Positions 1-10,804 of a stretch of 64,000 nucleotides of DNA are shown one piece after another (positions within the stretch are counted from its first letter, which is position 1; the number at the start of each line of letters is the position of its first letter). The position numbers and the translations under genes are program-made. The notes beneath the pieces were generated by a model, which worked only from the letters and a program-made list of their open reading frames with translations, was not told the DNA's origin and ran no database searches. The stretch lies in NCBI GenBank assembly GCA_024180945.1, contig JAKSGN010000041.1, positions 2,108,001-2,172,000 on the forward strand, written 5' to 3'. The DNA is from Macrophomina tecta (lineage: Eukaryota > Ascomycota > Dothideomycetes > Botryosphaeriales > Botryosphaeriaceae).

Positions 1-1644
1 CAACCGCCACAGATCACTGCTTCCATGTCTGCCGGCTCTTTCGCTGGTGCTCTCGCCGCTGGCTTCCTCTCCGACAAGCTTGGCCGCAAGCGTGCCATGG
101 AGATTGCTGCCTGTATCTGGATCATCGGCTCGGCCATCCAATGTAGCGCCCAAAACGTCGCCCAGCTTGTCGCTGGTCGTGTCATCAACGGTTTCACTGG
201 TATGGCACAAATCAACATCGCTTCGAAATCAGGAGATTCAGTCGCTAATCTCTTCCTCTGCAGTCGGCATCATGTCTTCTCAAGTCCCCGTCTACCTCGC
301 AGAACTCGCCCCTGGACGTATTCGCGGTCAAGTCGTCGGTATCCAGCAATGGGCAATCGAATGGGGTATTCTGATTATGTATCTCGTCTCCTACGGCTGC
401 TCGAAGATTGCCGGCCCGGCCTCCTTCCGTCTCGCCTGGGGTCTCCAGGGTATTCCCGCTTTCATCCTTCTCGGCGCTTTGTTTTTCTTCCCGGAAAGTC
501 CTCGTTGGTTGGCCAGCAAAGACCGGTGGGAGGAGTGTCTGGACGTCTTGGCGCTGCTCCACGGAAGCGGTGACTCTCAGCACCCCGTCGCGCAGGCTGA
601 GTACCTCGAGGGTAAGTTTTATACCCTTTGACATATCTCTTATTACCTGACCGAGCATCTGACGTTGATGATCGCAGTCCGCGAAGCCGTTCGTATCGCC
701 CAAGAATCCAAAGAGCTCTCCGTCATTGGCCTCTTCGGTCCCAAGATGTGGCGCCGCACGGTGGCCGGCACGTTCGTACAGCTGTGGCAGCAGCTGTTGG
801 GTGGTAACGTCATGATGTACTACATCGTCTACGTCTTCAACATGGCCGGATTGACCGGCAACGTCAACCTGTATTCGTCGGCCATCCAGTACGTCATCTT
901 CCTCGTAACCACCGGCTTCACCCTGTGCTTCATCGAGCGCGTCGGCCGTCGCCAGCTGCTCCTGTACGGCGCTGTTCTCATGTCCGCCCTCAACTTCGCC
1001 GTTGCCGGCATCATGGCCGACCACGGCCATCATGTCGACGGCGTCGGCGACAATGAGAACATCAAGTGGCAGGTCCTCGGCTCTCCCGCCAAGGGTATCA
1101 TTGCTTGCTCGTACATCTTCGTCGGCATCTACGGACTCACATGGGCGCCCGCCGCGTGGATTTACTGCTCTGAAGTCTTCCCCCTGAGGTGGCGTGCCAA
1201 GGGTGTCGGTCTGTCGGCCGCCACAAACTGGATCTTCAACTTCGCGCTGTAAGTTTTGACTATTCGCCCGCCAATCCTCTCCCCAGGGAACAAATTGACT
1301 GACGGACGTCTTTCTTTTGTAGCGCATACTTTGTGCCCCCGGCCTTCGAGAACATCCAGTGGCGCACGTACATCATCTTCGGCGTCTTTTGTTTCTGCTC
1401 CACCATCCACGTCTTCCTTGCCTTCCCAGAGACGGCTGGAAAGACGCTCGAGGAGATCGACGCCGTCTTCGAGCCGGGCGTCAAGGCCTGGAAGACGGCG
1501 AACATGAAGTCTGCTTTTGCCGACAAGGTGGCCGCCGTGCAGAGTAAGGGGTTGGATGCTAATGAGCTCGTGCGCGCCGACAGCAAGGATCATGGTGATG
1601 TTGGGGAAAAGGGTGCGGTTGTGAGGGATGAGAATGTTGTTTAG
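1..1644 (+). CDS. MFS sugar transporter (5'-truncated by window edge)
   Basis: Plasma-membrane sugar:H+ symporter of the major facilitator superfamily. The window starts inside the gene, so the N-terminus and first membrane helix are missing. Exons read as 1-199, 264-611, 678-1248 and 1323-1644, giving 479 visible residues. Joining 199 to 264 restores the family motif running from GRVINGFT into VGIMSSQVPVYLAE. Sugar-transporter signatures are visible: DKLGRKR between helices 2 and 3, PESPRW after helix 6, ERVGRR between helices 8 and 9, and PETAGKTLEEID after helix 12. The substrate cannot be read from sequence; it could be a hexose, a disaccharide or quinate. The long open frame on the opposite strand is a shadow. 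The three introns are 64, 66 and 74 nt. Confidence 0.93.
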
Positions 1645-3970
1645 AGGTGGAGGTGGAGGAGTATTACTGCTTTGGGGGGAATGGTTTGCGATAAGGAAAC
1701 CAGGTGCAGGAGTGAGAGAATCTGAGAAGTGCTGGAGAGGGGGAGACTTTTCTCTTTGCGGTTTCTATTGATTATATAAGATACCGGATGAGTGCAATCG
1801 TTCGGATGTGAACAAAAGGCTTGTTTTGCGGCCTTATTCTGCAGGGGAGCGTGAAGAAGGGCAGGCAAACTCATGGGTCCCCGCCAAGCTGCTAATGCTT
1901 CACTTCTAACCTACCGGTCCCCGGGTATTTACCCAAATCATGTAGTGGAGGTGTGGACACTTCCCGCCCGCGATCTATCTCAGGCATACATACATACACG
2001 CACACCTCCAGCCGAGGGGGGGGAACCTGGTAGTTGGGTTCCGGTTCAACCAGCATATCCACAGAGATTGGTCAGGGGCCGTTTTCGCCACGGTGGGGCC
2101 GCTCTGTGAAATGACCCGGTTCGTTTGCTTCTAATCTTGACCCTGCGGTTTCATGGGTGGCGGGATCTGCTGGGACGAACGGGTCTTGGCGGTGCGTGGA
2201 TGTGCGTGTAGGCGAGTGCCGTGTTTGATGGTTGTCTATCCAAAAGTTATTATAGGCATAATAGGCAGCCTGGTGCGACGTGTTGTAGGGTAGATTATTC
2301 AGGCCTTTATGCCGGTTTGGCCACCGAAGAGGGAATCCGAACTTACGCCGCTGTCGTGCAGCTTATCCGAGTCAGTAACCGGGTAAAAGCGCTGCTGAGC
2401 TACGGTTCAAAGCATGGAGTTCTCTTATTTGAAGCGTAATGATCTTGGCTGGTTCACCGGTGTCCGATGCACTTGAATTCGAAAGGCCTGTGGATCAATG
2501 TGTCAAAAGGCAAGCCTCGCTCTTCGCGTAGGTCCACTGTCGGCTCTTCCCTCTTTTTCTCCGTTACTAATCTAGCGTCTAGAAAATCTAGGTCAAGACT
2601 ACGCTTCTCTCTATGCTCTTGCTATTAGTTAGGTGTTAGTCGGTATTGCTGAAATGGCGCCATTGGATGGCCGCGCCTGCGGTCTATGTGTGAGGATTAT
2701 CGGCACTCTTCTTCCTGCAAGGTAGAATATTCTAAAGCTATGGTGGAGGTTTTAGTGACCCGGATTTCAATCTTATCCTATCTACTGTTATGCATCAATG
2801 CGTGGAAAGCAGTGCTGGCCGGCGACAAAGATCCCGGACAGCATTCGTCGTTGTGTTCAGGCGTGTCAAGCGTCTGATAATGCGGGCAGAGCTAGGTCCT
2901 GCTTTTTTGTTTTGTTTCAATTCATATCAGATATATGAATGTATTGCATGGACTTGCTCTTAACAGCTACAGCGGTCCAATTCGCCCTTTGTCTCAAGGG
3001 AGCCGCTCAGACCCCACCTTGAAGCTCGCATCATCCAGATTAAGGTGTTGCTCAGAGCCCAGGAAGTTTGCGTCAAAGTCGGTTGTATCATGGTAATATA
3101 TCATGAGCATTTGGTTGGCGTGGCTTTGCGTGGTCCAGACTGGGACCACCTACTGTATTACCTCACTTCCCATTCGTTTCTCAACACCGGTTGTAATACA
3201 GGTACGGCCGATAGGATCGTGGTCGATAGTACTTCCGCTATGCCTACTTGGAACTGTGGAAGTGTAACCAGCTGCCTGGCCACCAGCTTTTCCATGTGGT
3301 TATATAGATAGATCTTCGCAGCCTAACCTGACCTTTCTTCCCAACTACCCCGACATACCAAACTGTCGAAGCTTCGACTGCATACATAAATCCTAAATCT
3401 TCCTCTGGCCGATCTTCTACGACGTTGCGAATCAACATGCCGTCATCCGCAACCAACGCCATGGTCGCATTGTTCGCCCCTCACACCCAAGACGGCCCGC
3501 AGTTCTCGAGAGACAGCCAAGTGACCACGCCAGCTCCAGCTCTAACAGCGGCAGGCGTCGGAAACGCCACTACCCCTCCGCCCCTCCCCCCAAATGATGC
3601 TGCCGCTTGCCGCCTCCGGACTTTCCCACCCCCCCCCCTTCTTCCCCTTGGGACCCTACCAGCGATGCCCGCCGCGCCTCTTCCTCCTCGTCTTATCCGC
3701 GCTCCCGCGCCCGAGCGTCACCAGCCCTGGATCGTCGCGAATCGTAACGAGGATGCACAAATATGGGACCGCGGTGACGAGGAGCAGCGTGCTGTAGATG
3801 GTTGCCGAAACGCGCGGGCCGAGGTAATGAGATGGGTGGCGCTGCGACGGGGGGTAGAGATGGGCGCGGACTAGCAGCAGCAGTGGTGTTGATGGTGTGG
3901 GCTGGTGAGAGGAGGAGGAGAAGGAGGAGGTTGGCGCTTCTAGCCTGCGGAGGCCGGCTCTCTGGTAGAC
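1645..3970. other. Gene-poor intergenic stretch
   Basis: This holds the 3' flank of the sugar transporter and then AT-richer DNA with only short open frames lacking recognisable domains or plausible splice structures. A 149-codon plus-strand frame near 3425-3874 is proline-rich and matches no family I know; it is not called. A homopolymeric C run lies near 3630. No transposon ends or long repeats were seen. Confidence 0.5.
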
Positions 3971-4299
3971 TTATCCTTTGCTGCGAGCGGTACTTGTTTG
4001 GATTCGAGCTAGGGCTGGGTTTTGGTCTTGCTGGAACCGGTCGGCTTCGCCAGAGGCTGCTAGGGTGCTGCTGTTCTGCGGCTTCTTGGAGGTGAGCGTA
4101 GACTTTGGCTTGGTGGTAGCTGGCTTTGCGGCGGTGGGCTTTTTGTTGGCGATAGATTTGGTCCCGGTAGCAACTGGGAGTCTTGTTGCTGAAGGTGATC
4201 CTGCAACTATGGGTGACAGGGCCTGCTACCGGTGACTGACTTGCTGGTGTTGGGGGCCGACTTGACTAACCCGGCCAGCCAGCCTTCTATCAAGTCCAT
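3971..4299 (-). pseudogene. Possible small K/P/T/S-rich protein gene with a frame break
   Basis: An ATG at 4299 opens a minus-strand frame (MDLIEGWLAGLVKSAPNTSK...) that stops at 4207. From about 4225 another minus-strand frame continues with the same kind of composition (SPSATRLPVATGTKS..., then Lys/Pro/Ala/Thr-rich) and ends at 3971. Together they would make a protein of about 108 residues with one frame change near 4225-4230. A GTTAGT donor and TTGCAG acceptor would remove a 70 nt intron here, but that join does not restore the second frame. It could be a decayed gene, a sequencing error or chance open frames. No family is recognised. Confidence 0.3.
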
Positions 4300-4328
4300 T
4301 CATTCATTCATCCATTCATTCATCATTC
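4297..4328. repeat. (CATT)n microsatellite
   Basis: Imperfect CATT repeats, interrupted by CATC units, directly abutting the possible small-gene start at 4299. Confidence 0.8.
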
Positions 4329-4672
4329 TATCACGCCCCCCACTCCCATTCCTCCCGATTCAGACAGGAGGTTGAGGTGCTGAGGGAGCAAGACTGTCGC
4401 TTTTGTGGAGAACTGAGAGGGGGATGTGGGGGAGGGGTTGAGTACTGGGGAATGTGCTGTCTGTAATTTTTTTGGGGCCGCATCGACATTTAATGTGTAC
4501 GCTCTTTCCAAAGGAAGTCTAAAAAACATTCAGTAGCATTAGTGCCAAAAACCGTAATAAGATGATTTTTAGAACAGGCATAAAGGATCTAGTGGCACAA
4601 GTATGATATGAATATGAACTTTTTCAATCCCATTACTCGCTGATATCTCTTTTACTTTCTTGAACGTCGCAA
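4300..4672. other. 3' flank of DBP4
   Basis: Non-coding. It carries the CATT microsatellite, an A/T-rich stretch at 4500-4660 that probably contains the DBP4 3' UTR and polyadenylation signal (transcription runs right to left), and no credible open frame. Confidence 0.5.
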
Positions 4673-7231
4673 TCACTCGCCCAGAACGCCCGCAGCCAAT
4701 GCCTCTAGATCCTCGAGTGTCTCTGGCTCTTCTTGCACGTTCTCCGACCTCTTCTTCCCCTTCTTGCTCTTCTTCTTCTTCTTTCCGTCATCCTCATCTT
4801 CACTACTCTCATCCTCGAACCACTTCTTCGCCCTCTTCTTGCTCGGCCTCTCTTCCCCTTCTCCCTCCCATCCACTTTCCTCGCCATCACTCCTATCACC
4901 TGCCGTCTCTGCCAAGAAGTTCTTAAAGTCATTGAAAGCATCTCCGTCCACCCCGCCCAAACTAACACCACCCTCCTCTTCGCCTTCATCACTTGCCTCG
5001 ACGTCATGACCGAGCCTCTCTGCCCTCTCCCTCTCCTTTCTCTTGATCTTCTTCGCCATCCTCTTCTCCCTCGCCACGTCCCTGTCGATGGCATCCGCCT
5101 CCTCGACCCTCTGCTTCTCCTCTTCGACGAACCTCCTCCGCTGTTCCTCGGCGCTGCCCTTCGCCTTGAATGCCTCCTCATCTTCCATCTCATATAGCTC
5201 ATGTGGGTTACCCTCGTCATCAAAGACGACCCTATGGCCCTTCTCCTTGTACCGCAGCAACTTCTTCTTGCTCTTGAGCTCCTTCTCGCGACGCTTGCTA
5301 TCGATGAGGATGGGCTCCTTGGCGCCAGGGAGCTTGACAACCTTCTTGCCATCAGTGTCCAGGCCATCCATGCCGACAGCCGCCGAGTCTGCATCGCCTT
5401 CCATGGCCGGGATGCGGCGCTTGACGGCCATGAAGTCGTCTTCTGACTCATCGGCTGCTGCGGGCCGGTTGTCCTTGTCGTCCGCGGACAGCTCGTCCTG
5501 GACGAGCTTGGTGTAGTGTTCCGAGAGCACGTCCTGATTCTTGCGTTCGAACATGCGGTCGTACTTGGTGCGCACCTCCTTCTCCTTCTTCGATCTCTTC
5601 TTCCCGCCATCATCCTCGCTGCTCTCATCTTCTGAGGATGACAGGCCGTTGCGCGGTGCGTTCTTCAGCTCCTTTGCGTTGTCGCCCTTCATAAACTTGA
5701 TACGCGGAGCACCGGGCAGACCCAGGCTTGCAGCGAACTCTTCCAAAGGCAGTTTCTGGAGTTGGAAGATCTCTTTGTCCTTCTGGACGTGTATCGACTT
5801 CACGTATGAGATGAACGCCTTTTGTCCGAGATACTTCAGTTGAGCGTCCTTGAAGCACATGTTCTGTAACTGGTTCTTGATGCTCTGCTGCTTCTTCGTC
5901 CGGACGTTGATGCGCTCAATAGGAATTTTCCTTGCCTCAAGCCGCTTCAGCATACCTTCCTCTTCACTAGGGTCTAGGAACAGCACAGCGCGGCCATCCC
6001 GCTCGTAACGAGCGGTCCGGCCTACACGGTGAATGTAAGTGTCGGCGTCCTCGGGGCAGTCGACCTGCACGACCCAATCCACAGCAGGAAAGTCCAGACC
6101 ACGGGCAGCAACATCTGTGGCGAAGAGACAGGATTGCTTCGCGGCCGAAAACTTCTTGGTGATATCCAATCGTGCTGTTTGCTTCTGACGGCCATGCAAA
6201 TGCAGCAGAGGAATACCGGGCTGCATATGACGGAAACTTTCGTAGACGAACCGGACCTGTTTTCCAGAAGAGAGGAAGACAATGATCTTGGACTTCTTGC
6301 TGGCCTGGATGAAGCTCCATAAGGTGTCCAATTTCTCTGATAAGGGGGTGATCACGTAATTCTGCTGCAGGGACTTTGGGGTCGCCGTTTCAGCGGACTC
6401 GTGGACAGAAACATATTCCGGATCCTGCAAGCTCAGTCTGGCCAGGTCAGACACCTTCTTCGTCTGGGTTGCGGAGAACAGCAGTGTCTGCCTTTGCTTG
6501 GGCAAATAATCGATAATGGCGTCGAGATCGCGTTGGAAACCCATGTCAAGGATACGATCGGCCTCGTCCAGCACCAGCATCTGCAGATTGTCCACGAAGA
6601 AGCCCACTGTCTGCGACAGGTGCTGCAGCATACGGCCGGGAGTGCACACCACAATGTTCATGCGCACAAGCGCGTCCCTTTCCTCCTGCAAACTCTTTCC
6701 TCCAATGACCAGACCGGCCGAAAACAGATGCCCCTTCTTGCCGATGTTGTACAGCACCTCGAAAATTTGGATAGCGAGTTCGCGCGTGGGTGAGATGATC
6801 ATGGCGCCGAGGCCAGCGTCGGGACCGACGCACTGTGAGCGGTATAGATTCTCCAGGACTGGTACAACGAAGGCTAAGGTCTTGCCGCTACCGGTCTTCG
6901 CAGCTCCGAGGATGTCGGCACCCTTGAGGGCCAGTGGAATAGCGCGGGCCTGGATGTCGGTCATGGCGGCGAAGTGGCAGGACTTGAGGCCCGCCTTCGT
7001 CGGCTCGGACAGCGGTAGGTCGGTGAAGCTCTTATACTCCTGGCCCTTGGGGTCCTGCGTCGCTCGGGGTCAGAGTGCAGTGGTGCTGGTCGCACAAAAA
7101 GCGGCACTTACGAGCTCATCGACGGCCTGCTGGAGTTTTTCGACGTCGACATCGCTGCGCTTGCGCTTCTGAGCGCGCTGCAGCTTCTTGACCTTGGTCG
7201 GCTTGGTGCGACCGGTGAGGGCGCCGGCCAT
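4673..7231 (-). CDS. DBP4: ATP-dependent RNA helicase DBP4 (HCA4), 18S rRNA maturation
   Basis: Nucleolar DEAD-box helicase of the small-subunit processome; the family helps release U14 snoRNA from pre-rRNA. Coding exons are 7231-7112 and 7054-4673, separated by a 57 nt intron, giving 833 residues. The first exon encodes exactly 40 residues ([20 protein letters not shown]...). Motif I (AAKTGSGKT) is at residues 91-99, DEAD at 203-206, SAT at 234-236 and HRVGRTAR at 382-389. The linker with [18 protein letters not shown] and [12 protein letters not shown] is diagnostic of DBP4 among DEAD-box proteins. The C-terminal 350 residues are highly charged, with Lys/Glu coiled-coil and acidic stretches, as in orthologues. 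The gene diverges from the SPF31-like gene across 255 bp. Confidence 0.97.
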
Positions 7232-7486
7232 GGCTGCAGAACTGGCGAGGGAGCGGATGGACTTGCGGTCGAGTCGGTGGTGCAGAGGGTTGCGACGCGG
7301 CGGCGCTCAAGAACTTTTGGCGCACGTGCCAGCAAGTGATCGCGGCGGCCCCGGATTGATGGCGGCCGGCGCAGCAGCCCTATCGCAGACCCCAGCATCC
7401 TCCGCCTCCGGACTCTCGACACTCTCCATCCCACTTTCACTCGCGTCGCCTCCGTGAACACCGCACTCGCTCATCCACGCGCAACC
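7232..7486. promoter_or_regulatory. Bidirectional promoter DBP4 / SPF31-like
   Basis: 255 bp between two divergent start codons. A CACGTG palindrome (E-box) sits at 7323-7328, near the middle. No exact PAC element was found here. Confidence 0.6.
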
Positions 7487-8253
7487 ATGGCCGACGAAAA
7501 AGAGGCCCTCGAGCTGCTGGAGAAGGAAGCCAAGGAGTTTGACAAGGTGCGCCACCACTCTCAAAGCGCTCACGCGAACCCTCTAGAAGCTGACCTCACT
7601 GGCCAGGACTCGGAGATTGACCGTTCGTGCCCTCGACCCCACCATTCCTTCACGCGCCTGCGTAGTTAACAATCCGTATCACCCTGGCAGGCATCTGCAA
7701 TGCTTTCAAGCTTGACGCGTACGCCGTCTTGGGTCTCAAGCCCGGCGTCCCCGAATCCGACATCAAGAAGATCTTCCGCGCGAAGTCGCTGCTGATCCAT
7801 CCTGACAAGACAACCAACACCCGTGCCCCCGACGCCTTCAATCGCCTGAAGAAAGCCCAGGAGGAGCTGATGGACGAGAAGAAGCGCGAGCGCCTGGACG
7901 AAGCCATCGCCGACGCCCGCATGCTGCTGATGCGCGAGAACAAGTGGACCGTCGACTCGCCTGAGCTCAAGACCGACGAATTCGAGGCTATGTGGCGGAA
8001 TAAGACCAGGGACGTGCTTATCGACAACGAGCTGCGCCGCCGCAAGCAGATGCAAGCCGCCATGCGCGAGGAGGGTCGCCAGCAGAAGAAGGAGGAGGCC
8101 GAGATCGCCGAGCGCAAGCGCAAGCGCGACCACGACGAGGCCTGGGAAAAGACGCGCGACCAGCGCATCGGCTCGTGGCGGGATTTTCAGAAGAAAGGTG
8201 GCACTGCTGATGGCGAGAAGAAGAAAAAGAAGAAGCTCAAGCCAATCGGCTGA
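7487..8253 (+). CDS. J-domain protein, SPF31/DNAJC8-like (spliceosome-associated)
   Basis: Exons 7487-7546, 7607-7622 and 7691-8253 encode 212 residues; the middle exon is only 16 nt. The J domain spans about residues 26-90, with the HPD signature at 62-64 (LLIHPDKT), preceded by RICNAFKLDAYAVLGL, which is typical of the DNAJC8/Spf31 group. The rest is a long Lys/Glu/Arg-rich helix ending in a basic tail (KKKKKLKPIG). There is no signal peptide or Zn-finger, so this is a type III J protein. In fission yeast and mammals this group co-purifies with the spliceosome and stimulates Hsp70; that role here is inferred. The start at 7487 fits the short acidic N-terminus of orthologues. Confidence 0.9.
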
Positions 8254-10804
8254 GAGCTCGCGTGCGTGTTGCTGCTCGGCTTCCTTTTGCCTTTCTGATG
8301 ACATAGAGGCGCTTCTCAGGAATGGGGATATGCTGGTTGAAAATGCCCCAGCTAATGGCGTAAGGTATATTCTGCAGTCTCTACGAAGAGCTGTCCAGGC
8401 GTTTTTTTTTACAGGGCGACATCAAGCACCCTCTTCGGGTCGACGCCGGATCGATCCTCGCACCACCGGCCATACTACAGCGATACAGCTAGTGAGTAAA
8501 GACAATGGGTTACTTGTACCAAAGTAAATCTGCTCATTCAAACCAAGCGCTCCCGAAGCCATCTGCCCCCAATGTGCTCTGACCAATCACGCTGGCCCGC
8601 TTTGTAAGCCTCCAACTGTTTGATATTCCTCATGGGGTGACAGACCGCTTTCACCTTGACTTCGCGTGCGAATGACATCTCGAGGTGCTCATGTAGACTT
8701 CCAGCCTCTGACGCTCTAACGCTGCTGTGTGCCGTTATACAGCCAATTAGCGGCACGCTTACCGGACTTTCGAAAGGTAAAGATCGTAGACAAGGAGAGC
8801 CAATCATTCCCAAGCTTCTCGAAGCCGCGCAAGATCACGCGTTGCCTTAGCAGAAGGAGCACAAAGAGGCACAACAGACGCAAGATCCGTCCCAACAACC
8901 AGGTAGCAAGAAGTGTCCGCCCGCACCAATCGGCAACGCACCGCCTCCCGGCCATGGGCAGAGGGTGAGGAGGGGCAATCAAGCTTAGCAAGTTTCCGTC
9001 GTACTGAGGGCAGTCAGATGATGATAGATGCCCGTCATCCCTTGCATATTCCTCTCGCAAACCACGTGGCGCGGCTGCATCTCCTGCACGGGAAAAGAAG
9101 CGGTCAGCGTCTGCTCAATCCAATCATCTCCCACGAGCCTCAATTGATCTGCAAGCGCGGGAGAGGAGGACGAGGGCGAGCGGCAGGACCGCGTAATTAT
9201 TGAGAAGGGGGAAGCGGCTGGGCGTGTGTGCGCGTGCGCGCGTGTGAGGTAAAGTGATGCAGGCAGTCCAGTCAATCGGGCAGCACGCTACCGCACCACG
9301 GACATTGTTGTCGTGTGTGTCACTACAACAGATCCAATCATCACGATGCACTACCCCAACTACCGCCAACAGCTCCTGGCTGCACAGCCTCGGCCGACCG
9401 CTTTCTGCGCGTGCGACCCACAGCCGCAAAGTTGCCAACGGTGAGCAAAGCAACAAGGAGGATATAGGAAAATTGCCCGCTTGGGTTACTCCCTTTTCAC
9501 TAGCTCCAGGAATTCCACGTTACCACGAAACCGCCCGGCCACATCCACGGGGAGTCCCTCGGCTCGAGGGACACCAAGGAAGAGGGACTAAAGGCACGAG
9601 AGGGGCAGCATCGAGCGGACGTAACGCCGCGAAAATCTGCAGACCAAGCGCGCTCTGTCGCCGCATTATTGCAACAATACGGGCCTGCCACATCCCTCCA
9701 ATTTCGCACCCAAAACAGGCGAACGCGAATGGCGACCAATCATTGCCTGTCCCTACACCGCTCCTCGCCCTTGCTCCCGTCAGATGACGTGCAGAAGAGT
9801 TAAAGTAGACGTCGTCTCATCCCATTTTTGCCGCATGAAGATAGGCTCGGCTCTCGCTCCCCTTGCTTGTCACTTTAATCAGACGTCGTCATCCGCGCGT
9901 TTCAGATGTCTCCCTTTATTTCTTCACCGAAAGCATTACATACATCAATGGAAGCCGGAAATGCCACTTCTTCTGCCAATAAGAATAAACCAACTAGTGA
10001 AACTATAAACATCCGAGCAACCACAAAACATCCAGCCAAGGGTATATGACCGAAAGTTTAACCAGACATTGGTAAAGTCTCATCCATGTCCTCATCGAGG
10101 GAAGCCATAATGCCACAACGTCCCCTATGAGTCCAAAGAGGCGTAAGCGATCGTGATGCTAGTACATGAAGATCGTTTTTGTACAAGCAGAAAAGTATTC
10201 CTTGCCGCCGGCAAGCAACAACAAAGAATCGAAAAAGTGGTTGACAGAAGAGGAATTACTCAACAAAACTGATGGACAAAAAAAAAAAAAAAAGAAAAAG
10301 GGAGAGAGCAGTGCTGCTTGTGAATATATCCCGGGCTTCCCTAGTAGGAATGATGTACCTCCCAATGCTCCAACCACTTTTTTTTTGTTGTTCCTGCACA
10401 AAACCTCCGCTGGTCGCAGCTGAATTACGAGGTTGTTCCGCGTACCCAATTTTTGTTTTCCAATCCTTTCCACCATACCCTCCAATGTCGATTCTCTCCC
10501 TTTCCGCTATAGACATGTTCGACATGTGACCTCTTAGTGAAGAGGCTTGCGACGGTCCAATAATTTTTGCCTAATATGTTTCAGCTGCCTTATGTGCAGC
10601 AAGCCATGGCGAAACGGCGTGGAAAGCGTTTGTACATGAGGAATCTTGAAGGAATGTTGCAAATGATGACCTGGGCCAGCCAAATCTAGCGATGTGGTCC
10701 TTTAAGACAAAGAGGAGAAATATGAAAATCCAGAAAACGAATATGCGAGCTAGTCCGGGAAATGCCGAGATCTATGCACAAAGTGAAAGAGGGAAAAGTA
10801 GGAC
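8254..10804. other. Convergent intergenic region, no gene recognised
   Basis: This lies between the stops of the SPF31-like gene (+) and the PAS regulator (-). Open frames exist (for example 9254-9787) but have no domain or codon pattern I trust. Likely 3' UTRs occupy both ends: a 9-nt T run at 8402 and a 16-nt A run at 10278-10293, which is T in the sense of the minus-strand gene. The middle of about 1.5 kb is unexplained. Confidence 0.5.
10278..10293 (-). repeat. Homopolymer T tract (sense strand of PAS regulator)
   Basis: Sixteen A on the plus strand, 512 bp beyond the stop codon of the minus-strand regulator. It is one of five long T tracts downstream of genes in the window. Confidence 0.8.

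Noticed and set aside
245..1327. 360-codon open frame on the minus strand opposite the sugar transporter
   Set aside because: It lies antisense to well-supported exons, and its product is low-complexity without a recognisable domain; it is a shadow of GC-rich codon usage.
3425..3874. 149-codon plus-strand proline-rich frame
   Set aside because: No family, no clear splice structure, and composition explained by local C-rich sequence.
4207..4256. Attempt to explain the broken small gene at 4.2 kb by a normal intron
   Set aside because: The GTTAGT to TTGCAG intron joins out of frame with the downstream half, and the alternative GTAGCA donor leaves only 29 nt.
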